DNA from: Syngnathus acus
Lineage: Eukaryota > Chordata > Actinopteri > Syngnathiformes > Syngnathidae
Assembly (NCBI RefSeq): GCF_901709675.1
Contig: NC_051096.1
Span: 6,909,001 to 6,973,000, forward strand
Direction: 5' to 3'
DNA length: 64,000 bases
Positions 1 to 13,588 of the stretch are shown here, one piece after another. The first letter of the stretch is position 1. Each line of letters opens with the position of its first letter. Under the pieces are notes generated by a model. That model had not been told where the DNA came from. It was given only the letters and a program-made list of their open reading frames with translations, and made no database searches. The position numbers and the translations under genes were made by a program.

Positions 1-52
1 TTTGGGGTTTAGTATGTGTGAAGCAATAATTCCATATTTGTATTCTATGCAG

Positions 53-510
53 GTACTTAAAGGACATGGCATAGACCGACATCTGCTTGGGCTCAAGTTG
101 CAGGCCATCGAAGAGGGATTGAGCGTTCCCAAAATCTTCATGGATACTGCCTTTGGCCTGGCAACTCATTGGAAACTCCGAACTGGGCAGGTGCGGGCGT
201 TTATTTGTACAATTTTTGCTAAATAATTTGCTTTTGCAGACTGTGAATGCTTGTCATTCACTATTGCAGGATTTTGAAACTTTTCTAATCAAATTTTTCC
301 TTTCAGGTGCCTGCAAACACAGACAGTGTCATGTGTTTTGGTCCCCTGGTTCCTGACGGTTACGCAATATGTTACAACCCACAGTCTGACCACGTCCACT
401 TTTCTATAACTGCTTTCAACTGCTGTGATGAAACAAATGCAGAAAAGCTGGGCGTTGCTGTGCGGGACACTCTGTGCCAACTGCACGACCTATTGGAGCC
501 TACTGTGTAG
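53..510 (+). CDS. crat: Carnitine O-acetyltransferase, last two coding exons (5' part lies outside the window)
   Basis: This is the C-terminal end of a carnitine/choline acyltransferase, which moves short acyl groups between CoA and carnitine in mitochondria and peroxisomes. Two exons are visible: 53-190, after a tatgcag acceptor, and 307-510, ending in TAG. The peptide contains GIDRHLLGLKLQAIEE, IFMDTAFGLATHW, FGPLVPDGYAICYNP and ITAFNCCDETNAEKL. These match vertebrate CRAT block by block and fit CHAT, CROT or CPT less well. Two oddities are seen. The Ser-Thr-Ser carnitine-binding motif of the family reads Arg-Thr-Gly here (KLRTGQVP). The protein ends in EPTV, without the AKL-type peroxisomal signal of human CRAT. 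The catalytic His region is outside the window. Transcription runs toward ppt2. The family call is secure; the exact paralogue is less certain. Confidence 0.87.
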
Positions 511-837
511 AGCTGCAGCAGGCTAAGCGTACTCCAATTTTCACTCAAATGTACAAAATTGTTTATGAAGGGCTCCTTGTGGATGTTTTTTTTTTTTCCC
601 TCCATTGTTCATTCACAGGTGGACACATTAACACTTCAGCATCAATCATGGACAAAAGGTGTTTGTATATACAGTATGATTAATTGTTACCACCATTAAG
701 ATTTGTAGGTTACTTGGTGTGATTGTGAAGGACCAAAATATGGAAAAAAAATGTTGATGGTAACAGTTGAAGTTGCTTGAATTAAACTGATGTGGCCCAA
801 TTTGTTGGGCATGTATGCGCACAACTTGCTGGTTGGT

Positions 838-843
838 AATAAA
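838..843 (+). terminator. Polyadenylation signal, crat
   Basis: AATAAA about 330 bases after the crat stop codon. It is the first canonical signal in the 3' flank and is followed by a T/G-rich stretch. Confidence 0.6.
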
Positions 844-1300
844 GTTCCTCTTATTGCTCACTGACGAGGTAGTCTGTTTCTATTCTCATAATTTTGTCGT
901 ATCTCATGTTTTTTTGTTTGTTTGATCAGCCTCTATGTATTGTTACATAAATATTGATTGTGGATTAAAGAAGTCCCCCATTGATTATTAATCTCTAAAA
1001 TAGTTTACTAAAGTTTCTTTACAATATTTGAATTAAGTTTATTTAGTTCTCAAAGCAAAACAAGAAGTCAAAAAGCATGGGGAAGTCAAATATATCAAAA
1101 TCTAATTCTTGACAGTAGTAAGCATTCTAAGCGTTCTTATAAGTGTTCTTCAGAAACGCAGAATATAATTTGGACATCATTTTACTTGTTCATTTATAGT
1201 ATGTTTGAACAGTTTTGTGGAAGCTTTTATGCTGAATTATTACATTTTATTCACTTGAACGTCTTTTGATCTAAAGTTTTAAAGCTCTAAAACGCATGTA
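844..1300. other. crat-ppt2 intergenic DNA
   Basis: AT-rich spacer. I see no conserved coding frame, RNA gene or clear repeat in it. Confidence 0.6.
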
Positions 1301-1315
1301 CGTAGGATACATCTG

Positions 1316-1358
1316 TGACGTGTGAAAACAGGAAGTGACGTAATCTCTAACGTGACGT
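1316..1358 (+). promoter_or_regulatory. Putative ppt2 promoter: three TGACGT sites plus an ETS site
   Basis: Three CRE/ATF half-palindromes TGACGT lie at 1316-1321, 1336-1341 and 1353-1358. The middle one is fused to an ETS core (CAGGAAGTGACGTAA), a known composite in housekeeping promoters. The cluster is about 250 bases upstream of the ppt2 start codon. Its role as the promoter is inferred from position and motif density. Confidence 0.55.
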
Positions 1359-1598
1359 TTGAATAAAGACCGGAACAAATAAACCACTTCACGTTTGCTC
1401 GGCTGCAAGACTTGTTTACTACCGCGTCGCTATTAAAGGGATTAATTTGTAATACCATATATTTGTTAAAAAACTATGTGCAAGTCTTGTCGTATTAATC
1501 AGGGCTGACGGTGCAGGCAATGGAGCGAATTTTAACTTTTGTTTTTAAATTATTTAACACGTCTCTGTTTTAATAGAGCGCAGTTTTATCGACTATTT

Positions 1599-3555
1599 AT
1601 GACTAAAATGAAGAGCTTGGCGACAGACTCGATCATCCGAAGAAGGGAGAACAGCATCGGGATAACCAGCCTATTATGGTCGCTTCTCGGTGCGTGTTTA
1701 TGGACAGTCGCAGTTGCTTATAAGCCGGTGATCATCGTGCACGGCTTGTTCGACAGCTCGGGAGATTTTAAAAATCTCCAGGGCTTCATTCACGAGGTAT
1801 GGGTGGACCGATGATGTTTGGTATATTATGATCGGCAGTTTCGAAAACACAATCTGCAGTTTGAGTTTACTTTGAGTACATATGCAGCTCTGACCTCACG
1901 ACATATCTACTGTATTATTCAACGAGTTGTAAAAGCTTTAATATATGTTTCAGGCTCATCCCGGAACAAATGTGACAGTGATTGACTTGTTTGATCGAGG
2001 TTCAAGCCTGCAGCCCATGTGGAAGCAGGTCGAGGGTTTCAAAACGGCCATTTACCCTATCATGCAAAACTCCGCTGAGGGAGTTCATTTTATCTGCTAC
2101 TCTCAAGGTGTGTATGTGCAGCTCCTTTTAGATGATAAAAGCATGTTCTGTAGTTACAGTGATATATAAAAGCTGACCTTTGGATGACCATATTCCATTA
2201 ACTGTAAGTGCTCGTTTGCACAATAGGAAGTGGTAAGAAAACTATTCTTGGAATTTCCCATGAAGCATTCTCAATTTCAGTCCATATTGACATTTCTTAA
2301 AAGTAAAGCTTATCAGGTTTTCCCTGTGCACGTTTGTTCTTCTTACTGTGTATTGATAACACAGTAAGGTAAGACCAGCATGTTTAGAAACTTAGGTCAC
2401 AAAATATATTAATGCTTTTTTTTGTGTCAGTCTTCTATTCTTTAAAAATATGTCGAACCTGGCAAGGAAAATGGTTTTTTTTTTCCAGGTGGACTGATTT
2501 GCAGGGGAATCTTGTCCACGTTGCCAGATCACAACGTGCACTCATTCATCTCGCTGTCCTCGCCTCAGGCCGGACAATACGGCGGTAAGTTCCTTCTTAA
2601 AAGTTTGACGTACATGGTGAGTGACTAGTTACTACTCCAACTCATCAATCAATCCTGCTTTTTGTTTTCTCAGATACCGATTACTTGAAGTACCTGTTTC
2701 CTCAGTTTGTCAAGTCCAACTTGTACCATCTCTGTTATACTTCCATCGGCCAGAGGGTATCTATCTGCAACTATTGGAACGGTGCGAATTAAACAATAAC
2801 TTTGCCGTGCATGCTCATCATCACATTCAGGCTGAGAAATGAATTTTCTATTCCTTCAGACCCCCACCACAGGGACATGTACACCAACAGTAGTGATTAT
2901 CTGGCCCTCCTCAACAGCGACAGACCTAATCCGAATTCAACAGGTCAGCAAATTCCTCCTGTTTAAACTCATTCTTCTGTATAAAAAAAAAATAAATGCA
3001 TTTTGCATCTCTCAGAATGGAAGAAAAACTTTTTGAGACTTGACAAGCTGGTGCTAGTCGGAGGACCCGACGATGGAGTCATCACTCCCTGGCAGTCGAG
3101 GTGAGTTACACATTACTTCTGCTTTTAATGTCAAAGTGAAGTACTATAGAATACTGTAGTTTTTTTCCCCTTTTGCATGTGAATGAACAGATGACACCCA
3201 TGTGATGTTTACACACATTCTGTGTTCTGCTCTTATATTTTTAGTCAGTTTGGATTCTTTGATGACAATGAGACTGTTGTTGAGATGCAACATCAAGGCG
3301 TGAGTACAATCTAACGTTGAGATTTTTTTTTTTCCACTGTTATTTTTTCATATCTCACTATCGCGTTTTAGTATTAACCCAGAAGAAGTAAAACTGTATT
3401 TTTTTATGCAGATCTACTTAAAGGATATCTTTGGTCTGAAGACGCTGGCGGCTCGTGGCGACCTGTTCTTGTGTTCGATTCCTTACGTCCAACATGTCTG
3501 GTGGCATTCAAATGAAACTGTATTCCATGTTTGCATGGAAAAGTGGCTGGTTTAG
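1599..3555 (+). CDS. ppt2: Palmitoyl-protein thioesterase 2 (lysosomal thioesterase)
   Basis: A lysosomal alpha/beta hydrolase that cleaves long-chain acyl thioesters such as palmitoyl-CoA. About eight exons can be joined: 1599-1796, ~1954-2108, ~2490-2584, ~2674-2757, ~2861-2941, ~3016-3101, ~3245-3300 and ~3412-3555. The order of landmarks is a hydrophobic signal/anchor ([20 protein letters not shown]), then [16 protein letters not shown], then the nucleophile elbow CYSQGG split by an intron. [25 protein letters not shown], the acid region [13 protein letters not shown] and the catalytic His in VWWHSNET follow. All three catalytic positions are intact. I start at ATG 1599 (MTKMKSL); the ATG at 1608 is an alternative. 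A short upstream ATG at 1519 opens a frame that stops before the start. In human, PPT2 is an MHC class III gene next to PRRT1, which here is about 54 kb away. Confidence 0.93.
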
Positions 3556-4680
3556 AATAACAAAAACAACATTTTGCGGTCTAACAGCAACCATGTTGTT
3601 ATTCTGAGGTGATACTGTTGTTTTGATAACCGGTAGTTTTTTTTTTTTTTTTCTTTTCATTGCGTGGAAGACGCTGAAGGCACAAAGAACTGACATGAAC
3701 TGTAAATTGCAAATGCTTCCATTAATGTATTGGTTTCCCAGCATTTAAGCTATTCCCTAGGACCACAGTTTATTTGTAGCAACTCCAGAAAGAATTGCTG
3801 AGTACATTCTTTCATCAGGAAGTCATTATTCTCGCGTGTGATAGTTTTGGATTATATAGTAGGTTAAAGTGACACTACAGTGCCTAAGTGATGTTGTCAT
3901 CTTGTGCCATTGCCTTACTCCTATTTAATGCAGTATTTCTCACATGTGTTGTCATGGTTTCCCATGTTTTCTGCTCATTAACCACAGCTAGTATATTATG
4001 AGTAGTTTTTGTAGATGGCGCCTTAAATTTTCCTCTCATGCCTCAAGTGTTACATGTCCCATACCGCAAGTGCTGAGATAATCTGCCTGTTGTGTTAGTG
4101 CTAAAACGGAAGGATCGAGACTTTAAATTGATAGTCAGGGAGTTTTATGGGAATACATACTCTCGTCCTTCATTGTTCACATGCCACTTTTTACCTTCGC
4201 CCATACAAGTGAGTCAGCCTTTATTTGTGTGTCCATCTTGCAAGGGATTTGATTCACATAATTGTTCTGCAGTTTTTAAGAAGGATATTTTTTGTTATTG
4301 CTGGATCTGAAGGGACTTGTATTAAACTTCTTTGGGGAATTAACTGCATGCTGAATTAAAAGAGGGAAAGGCTTTACAGAAAAGGGAAGAAGAGATTTAT
4401 TTGAAGCTTTTAATTGTCATTTTGTTGAAATATTTTGCATTCTATGTATTATATGCTTGTACAAACTCATTTACTTAACTTTAGTATGGTTTGAAGGGAT
4501 GTCATTTCATGTTCTTTGCCTCTACAAGGTTAAAACTTGTACTTTTTAAAATTCTGAATGGATACAGCTATTTTGACAAGGTCCTAAGATTTCTAGTGAC
4601 AAATCTGATGTGTTAAATGTCTTTCCTCAATAAAACGTTTTAAACATGTCCTGCGATTCCCATTAGAACGTATGAAAACG
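3556..4680 (+). other. ppt2 3' UTR and spacer, with polyadenylation signal at 4629-4634
   Basis: There is no coding signal here. The only well-placed AATAAA is at 4629-4634, which would give ppt2 a 3' UTR of about 1.1 kb. That UTR would end only about 40 bases before the first rps5 promoter motif, so the two genes are packed tightly head to tail. Confidence 0.55.
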
Positions 4681-4772
4681 ACATTTCCCATCATGCATCA
4701 CTTACCGGAAGTACGTGTCCATCCAAACGGATATGTCCGAGCAGCGCCGCATGTAGGCCCTTTTCCGTCTCT
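4681..4772 (+). promoter_or_regulatory. rps5 core promoter: ZNF143/THAP11-like site, ETS site and 5' TOP start
   Basis: At 4681-4696, acatttcccatcatgc fits the ACA-nn-TCCCA-nn-ATGC motif bound by ZNF143/THAP11. ACCGGAAGT (ETS/GABP) follows at about 4704-4712. A pyrimidine run at 4759-4770 (cccttttccgtctct) fits the 5' TOP initiator typical of ribosomal-protein mRNAs. The 5' TOP would put rps5 under mTOR-dependent translational control. Motifs are seen directly; function is inferred. Confidence 0.65.
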
Positions 4773-4801
4773 GAGAAGTGTGCACCAGACCTTCAGACAC
4801 C

Positions 4802-6881
<2,080 letters not shown>

Positions 6882-6902
6882 ATGTTCAAATAAATCAATA
6901 AA

Positions 6903-7484
6903 TTTGAGTACATCACTTCACCTTTTGTTGTGTTCAGGTCTTACTCTTAATTAGAATGCGATACAATAGTTATACAAAACTCATTTACAATTCCCAGTGT
7001 GCCAATCTAAGAGCAACATTCATTACAAATATCTCAAATTGAGCAAAGCTAAATTATTTATACTATTGCTTCTACGTTTTCGGAAGTGTTAGGATTTTTC
7101 TAACTTAAGACATGCTTTGAATCAATCGTCATGTTGGAGTTAAGCCTAAAGTGATTTTCAATATTCACCAGACATTTTAATAGAAGCACCTTTACAATCA
7201 CATTCAATACAAAAGTTGTAGCAAAGTGTACAAAAGCTTCATTTGGCTATTGTGACCCCCACTCCCCCAGTAGCTAAAAACAACCAAAGCATTTAACTGC
7301 ATTCCTACAACACTGCAAAGCACAAAATCCATCGTTTCTTTCATCCAGAACATCTTAGTAGTTAACAGATGTAAATCATGCAGGTTGCACTGTGAACAGT
7401 TTTGGTCATAAACATTCTGTGAGGACACCCACCTACCTCAGAGTGACAGCACTGAGGGATCCAAAACGCAGATAGGTTTGACAA
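6903..7484. other. Convergent rps5/ddah2 3' flanks
   Basis: The two genes converge here, so this stretch is probably mostly ddah2 3' UTR. At about 6987, acaattcccagtgtgc resembles a ZNF143 motif but is not near any start site. No coding signal is seen. Confidence 0.5.
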
Positions 7485-9220
7485 TCAGAAATATTTGTGC
7501 TTCTTATTAACAAGGAGGCAAAGCGAGGACAGAGAAGATTCCAGCTTGGCGACCTCGCTGCAAGCTGTAGGCAAGAAGGTGTAATCCTGCAGCTTCTGGA
7601 ACGCCTGAACACAAGGACAATTATTTCATGATGGCTACGAGACTCTCGGTAACATGAATTCTTGACTTACAGCCACACTGTCGGGACATTCTTCCACTGG
7701 CCTGTGGAGCAGGAAATCCTTCTTGGAAGGCCCATTTATGTAAATGCAGTTAGCTGCAGATTGCTCAGGCACAGTGAGAACCTCATAGTGGTGGTCGGTC
7801 AGCTGTTCCATCATCTGGCCACGCATAAAAAATGAATGACAATCACAGAATGCACGACATATGGAAAAGACACCCACCCGCAGTGTCTTCTTGGCCCCGT
7901 CGCTGTTGCTGATGATGATGGTGTTGGCTCCACCCATCGAGCAGATGTTTTTCAGTCGAACCCCGCCGCAGACTGGCACGGTGGACACGGAAAAGTCCTG
8001 AACGCATGCAGAGGAAAACCTTTTGCTAATGTGTTCTCATTGAGCTCTCCGTCTATGCACTGCTGCGTAACTGACATGGCACGAGAACCGGGCGTTACTA
8101 AAACAATTGGCAACGCCTGTTCAATGACTCATTTGTGATCCCCAAATATGCAAACAGCTGCTTTTGGGTCCGCATATAATAGAATTCCTCACTATAACCG
8201 CATTTAGCAATATGTACAAACATTTCGAAATAAAAATTTAATGTCAATTCCTAATTTATTAGAGGCTTAAAAATCTTCAAAATGAATGAGTCGCCATAGT
8301 CCACTTTTTTTTTTGTTCTTACCCGAAATGTGTCGGCCAGCATTTTGGCTCCCTTGATGTTGGTGTGGGAGGAGATGCCGACAAAGAACTCCTTCCCTGT
8401 GAAGAGGATGTCGCTGCCCTCTAGCGTGGCCCCCTCAGAGTCCCCCGCGGTGCCGTCCATCTCCACGATGGTCAGGTTGAGCTCGGCCAGCACCTTGCGC
8501 ACCGCCTCCGCCTGCAAAAGACAAACGGAGAATGATCAGTCACGGGAGGTTCAGTTCAAATAGTTTGTTACACTGCACTGGTTCAGTTTACACAGCCAAA
8601 CTTCAATTTGGCAATGGTCCAAAGATGGTGAATTTTTTTTTTAGTTCATGTTCACTTGTCAAGTTGTGTTCACATGATAGCACAGCTGCAAGCTTCTGAA
8701 TGCTTTCCTTGTTGGGTTTGTCAAGGAATTTCACTTGCAGATCCATTAGTTCCACAATAAAAAATCTTACCCCTTCATGCTTCCTGAATTGCTAGCTCCG
8801 CCCCCTCAAGTTGACAATGCAATACTTTGCAGGTGCTTGACCACTGTGAATGTCAACTGCCCTCTTGGTTTTTAGTAACCTCTTGCTGTGTGTTTGCTCA
8901 AACAATTTCTGCACGTTCACCTCACTGCGCCTCTGCTGGCTGAAGGGCCTGGTGATGAGCGCCGTGTCACCATGGATCACCGCCACGTCCTCTACCTTCC
9001 AGCTCATGGGCAGCTCCGGGTCGGGAGGGATCTCGATCAGCTGCAGGCCCACCTTCTGCCTCAGCGCCCCCGTCAGGCAGCCGAACTGACGCTGGGCCTT
9101 GGCCAGTTCCACTGAGACATCCTTGTTCTCACCATTGTCTCCCACCACCTTTCCAAAGTTCTCCGAGATGCCTCGCACCACCGCGTGGGTGAACTGGCCA
9201 TACGGGCACATGTTTGCCAT
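7485..9220 (-). CDS. ddah2: DDAH family protein, DDAH2-like
   Basis: Member of the dimethylarginine dimethylaminohydrolase family (pentein fold). DDAH1 hydrolyses asymmetric dimethylarginine, an inhibitor of NO synthase; the activity of DDAH2 is debated. Exons on the minus strand are 9220-~8922, ~8512-8325, ~7996-7879, 7814-7671 and 7604-7485, giving about 290 residues. Landmarks are [77 protein letters not shown] and the C-terminal Cys in [28 protein letters not shown] and SSLCL favour DDAH2 over DDAH1, as does linkage to clic1. The position of the catalytic His of DDAH1 (GLHLKSFCSM) is Arg here ([10 protein letters not shown], codon CGA). The ATG at 9220 follows a CACAG acceptor by two bases, so a noncoding first exon lies upstream. 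Confidence 0.9.
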
Positions 9221-9393
9221 CTCTGTGGAGCAGAGGAAGAGACCTCAAACAAATGCCAAGAGGAGGAACAACGTCTTTACTGTTGTGTTGGAGTTGGAGT
9301 GAACTGGGACAAAGTGCAGACACTTTCTACCTCTTAATAGATAGTGCATTCTTACAAAATAATATGGACTATATATAGTAAAAAAAAAAAAAA

Positions 9394-9635
9394 AGCCTTA
9401 CTACATATAAATCAAAAAAGCCATACTATACATGGTCATTTTTTAAATGAAAAAAGCCTTACTATACAGAGTTACTTTTTTTAATAAAACAAACTCTACA
9501 CGGTATATATATTATTATTATTATTTTATTTTTATTTCTATAAACAGCCTTACTATACATGGTAATTTTTTTTTTAAAGCCTTACTATACATGGTTTTTT
9601 TTTAATAATAAAAAGCCTTACTATACATTTTATAT
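9394..9635. repeat. Degenerate short tandem repeat (AGCCTTACTATACATGGT), ddah2 intron 1
   Basis: Six recognisable units start at 9394, 9419, 9455, 9546, 9578 and 9614. The consensus is AGCCTTACTATACATGGT, separated by A- or T-rich filler at a period of roughly 25-36 bases. A more diverged unit may lie near 9488. It is a minisatellite-like array inside the 5' UTR intron of ddah2. Confidence 0.8.
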
Positions 9636-10393
9636 ACACATATATTCATAAATAAAAATATTTTAGAGGAGCCACAAGATAGTCGCCTAGGAGAGACGTC
9701 ATCTGGTGGCGTTTTTCATTGGCTGCCACTAAATTACATAACTTTTGGGCGACACACATTAGGACTACAACTACCAGACAATTGCCCTATAATATAAAAT
9801 AAATGCATTTAAACTCAACCCCAAACATTCAACTATAGAGTGAATCGACAAAAATGAAAGACATTTTCACAATAGTTAATTAGTTTGTCCTAATTAACTA
9901 AACAAAATATTTTGCTTCACTTACTTTGTTTTTCATTTTTGTCCATATAGTACTTTAGTTTTTATCATGTGTGAATAAAAAAGGGTTTCCGATTTAGATT
10001 AATCTTGATGACGACTGGGTTAGAATTAAATTATTGTTCTTGACGTAATAAGTGAGAATTATCAATATAAGCATCATCAATGTCCAGAAGACTTTTGTAT
10101 ACATTTCGTTTTAGAAAAACTTTTGTAACCTAAACCTCATGCCTACGGAACATATAGTGCGGGTTCAAGTTAAACAACTAAACAGACTAATTTGACCTAT
10201 CAACCTAACAAAAGATGCGTTTAATAAACTATTTGCGCTCATTTGTTGTGGTTTTAGTTTTGCGCCGGTGCAGGCAATCTGCAATCTAGTGCGACGCCCA
10301 ACTCTTATGCTTTCACGTAGTAAGCTTTAAATTCCCCTATGGAAAATTATAGGAAAAACTAACAAACAAAGCCATAAAAGTAATCCTCCTTAC

Positions 10394-10560
10394 CACTTCA
10401 AAGCGTGGAGGCGAGACGCTCGGTCACGTTCGCCACTGTTGGATGGATTTCCCAAACAGGGCCGTTTCCCGTTATCCTGCTTTTCACTCCTGTCCACCCG
10501 CCCCCCTCTGTGTTGAACCGTGCTACTTCCTTGTAATCACTTCAAAATAAAACAATATAT
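10394..10560 (-). promoter_or_regulatory. ddah2 noncoding first exon and promoter region
   Basis: On the minus strand a good donor (AAGTG/GTAAGGAGG) at about 10394 ends a GC-richer, CpG-containing stretch that would splice to the coding exon at ~9222. The area upstream contains an ETS-like CAAGGAAGTAGC (minus strand). The transcription start is not fixed by the sequence. Confidence 0.5.
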
Positions 10561-12441
10561 TTGCACTTCACAGAAGCTACTGTTTCGATTTACATTGAAA
10601 TACGACGTCTTTGCCACGCCGTGCTGTCACGAAAGTAATTTCAATTTGAACGCGTCAAGCTCATGATGAAATTTGACGTATCGTTTCCGGTTTGTTAGTT
10701 GACGTGTACTTTGACATCATTTACGATCTGAAACAATTGGGAATTGCAGATCAATTGAACGTCCTCAATAAACACAGAAATATTTCTGATTATTATATTA
10801 TCTATTCATATTTAAGGTTCATGTTGACAACTGATATTCCTCCTCGTATACTAACGCCTGTTTATCAGGAGCAGTCATCTGTTTTTGTCCTTGATATGAC
10901 AAAAAATAATCTTTTAAGCTTTTCCCAAATGGGTCAAATGGTGCTGTTAGGTAAACATGTTGCACCGTTACAGACTGCGAAAGGGGGGAGGTAGGGGGGT
11001 TACTGTTACATGTCACTTTTAATAACAAACACATGAACGACTACACTATTTGGCCAAAATTGCATCTAGACAGTTGTGACTAAGAGAGTGGTACTACTTT
11101 TATGATTTATGCAGCACTGCAACCTTCTTTTCTGACTCTCTGAGTTACTGTAGACAGCACAAACACATAAATCAGAAGTGAAGTGGTAGAAAAAACAAAG
11201 GAGTGGAATTGCAAAGGGGAATGAGTGAGTTGGGGGGGGATGGAAGATGGCAAGTAGAGGGCACAGACAGGATTAAAGAACACCATCTGTTCACTAAGAT
11301 CTGTCAGCCAAACATCCATAAGCAACATTGGAAGTGCTCCGTCAATAAATAGGTAGATGCAGCAAAGCATGACGAGGGACAAAAGCCATTGGTTTGGTCA
11401 GCAGAGGGCGCTAATGCGCTGATACCTAAATGTGTTTCAAGAAAATTGTTTATAAATCTGTATCTGGAGTTTATCCCTCGTGATGAATGCGGGATGACAA
11501 TTTTCCAGCACTCTGGATGCCCTTCGGCACCATGCTGCCTCTCGCAGGACATTCTTGGTACTACAACAGATACATAAATAGCAAAACTTAGAAACCCCCA
11601 CAAGGTGGCAGTGTTGGTCTGCATACGACTTCCTGTTACCTCGTGTCTCTCCTTGAATTTTTATCAATTTTTGCTTAGTATTATATATATTTAACTGTAA
11701 CTAAATATGATTTTAAAAAATAATACATTCAAATCATTATATTTATCAACTTGATTCTAATAAGATATAGTGTGTATAACAACCTACACAGTTTCTAAAG
11801 CAAAACAAGCAAAGCAACCGTGTGAATCTTTGCATTATGACTTTATCCTGTGCTTCTCTGCACATCTAATTAACTGGTTAACAGTTGGAGCCACTTGACT
11901 GGTCCCATCACAAGACCTCCAGTCAGCAGACCGTCCAACATGCTGTCCTCATGTCTCCCATTACAATTTAAGGATAATTCAGTTAAACTTGACGTTCCTA
12001 TCTTCTGACTCCCTCTGGTTTCTCTCCAGTCTAATTGCTAAATGGGATACTGATGATTTGGGTTTTTTTTGTGATAAGATCTTGAGATCATATCAAAGAA
12101 TGATTTACCGAGTCCCAAACAATATTTGATATTGTGGTGTGTATGAATGGATTGTTCATACGGTGCAGTGTTATATTCTTTAATTGATTTCTTTTACTGG
12201 GCAATTTACAATAACCTATCAAAAAATAATTTTGGCAGAGGTTAACCTTGCATTCATTGACTTGATACATCCAATATGGCGGACGTACTGACGTATTACA
12301 AATGACCAGCCCTCTCAACCGCTCTATTTTATGTCAGAGTTTCGTGGTAAGCATCCGCCAGCTCCTGTCTCCTCCGCTTAAATTCGGGGGGAAAAAAGCG
12401 GAACTTTTTCTCTTTTTAGTTATCAATCACATTTGTAATGT
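10561..12441. other. ddah2-Ly6 intergenic DNA
   Basis: About 1.9 kb, AT-rich. Short open frames occur on both strands, but none shows a conserved domain, splice-compatible extension or protein-like composition. I see no RNA gene. Confidence 0.55.
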
Positions 12442-12489
12442 GATGTTTATTATTTGTGTCATAATTAAATGACACAAATAAACATCATC
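12442..12489. repeat. Imperfect inverted repeat upstream of the plus-strand Ly6 gene
   Basis: GATGTTTATTATTTGTGTCAT faces ATGACACAAATAAACATC across a short AATTAA loop, forming a near-perfect stem of about 18 pairs with a small bulge. It is followed by a TCATCA run. It lies about 230 bases before the Ly6 start codon and could be a small MITE remnant. Confidence 0.7.
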
Positions 12490-12716
12490 TATCATCATCA
12501 TCAAATGATATTCGATTAAATGTCTGAAATTTTTCTGGAGAGACGCACAACATAAGAAGCGCTTGAGCCAAAAATGCAGTGCAGGGGCGAGGCGAGGCAG
12601 AATTTGAATTAGGAGAGGGGAGTGGACTTCAACAGAATCGACAAATTGGCAACTATTTGGAGGTTGTTGCAGAAGTTTAACGCGATACTCGAAGAGTTGC
12701 ACGGGAAGAAAGCATC

Positions 12717-13588
12717 ATGTTTGTCTCGCAGCTTTTCTTGCTACTACTTGCGCTTCCCTTGGCAAGTAAGTAAAAAAAATATTCATATGAATATTTAACA
12801 TTTTGTCTAATGCATTGTATTTTTCGTTAAATGTGATAACTGTTTCAGTTTATTTTTATATTTTATATTTCTTTCTTACTATGTCAGCTTTTAACTTATA
12901 CTCCTTACATTCCAAACTTTCTGCACGTTATTTTGTCAAAGAAGGTTTGTTTCAACCTGTGTATTGGTTTATTTAGATTTTATTTGCAATAACTGACATA
13001 GAAAACATTTGTCTTCTGTTTCAGCTTGTTTGAGGTGTTATACATGTGTATTTCCTGCCATTTCTCCTCTGGATTGCCTAAAGTTTCCCGGGCCTTGCGG
13101 GGATGGCCGTCGCTGCCTCTCCAGCGTTGCAACGGCAAAACGAGGTGACTGTTTTTGTGTTTGTGTGTGTGTATAAAAACTATGGCTCTATTGTTTCACA
13201 AATTGAAGCTCAAACATTCATTGTACTGCTGTACTCAGTGTGCCCTTTTGATTCAAAGACAATGGAATGATTGTTTTCTCTCTGGGTGGAGGATCCAAGA
13301 GCAAAAATGAATATGCCATTCCCTGCAAAGTAGTTGATGGATAATAAATAAACATTTTCCACTTCTGCATCCATAGGTGCACTTCAAATAACCTTCTATG
13401 AGAAAAGCTGCGCTGATCCTTCCCAGTGTGGTGTGCACGGGCAGAAATACAGCAGTGGCCTTTATTTCAACTACACCAACGTGTGCTGCAATACAGACCT
13501 GTGTAACGGGGCTTCAGGACTCAGTGCCACCAAGTGGGGAGGTGCCGCACTCTGCCTGCTACCTGCGCTCAAACTTCTGCTGGCATGA
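12717..13588 (+). CDS. Ly6/uPAR-domain GPI-anchored surface protein (plus-strand copy)
   Basis: Three exons, 12717-12765, 13025-13144 and 13377-13588, with both introns in phase 1, give 126 residues. The order is a signal peptide (MFVSQLFLLLLALPLA), then one LU three-finger domain, then a hydrophobic tail. The domain starts CLRCYTCVFPA and contains PCGDGRRCLSS, KSCADPSQCG and the diagnostic end VCCNTDLCNG. The tail (GAALCLLPALKLLLA) fits a GPI-attachment signal. Such proteins sit on the outer cell surface; the ligand is unknown. The exon plan is that of LY6G6-type genes, which in human lie beside DDAH2 and CLIC1, as here. No one-to-one human orthologue can be assigned by eye. It is transcribed opposite to both neighbours and to the other four Ly6 genes in the window. 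Confidence 0.85.

Noticed and set aside
1519-1574. ATG at 1519 as the ppt2 start
   Set aside because: Its frame stops before the conserved protein begins; at most it is a short upstream open frame.
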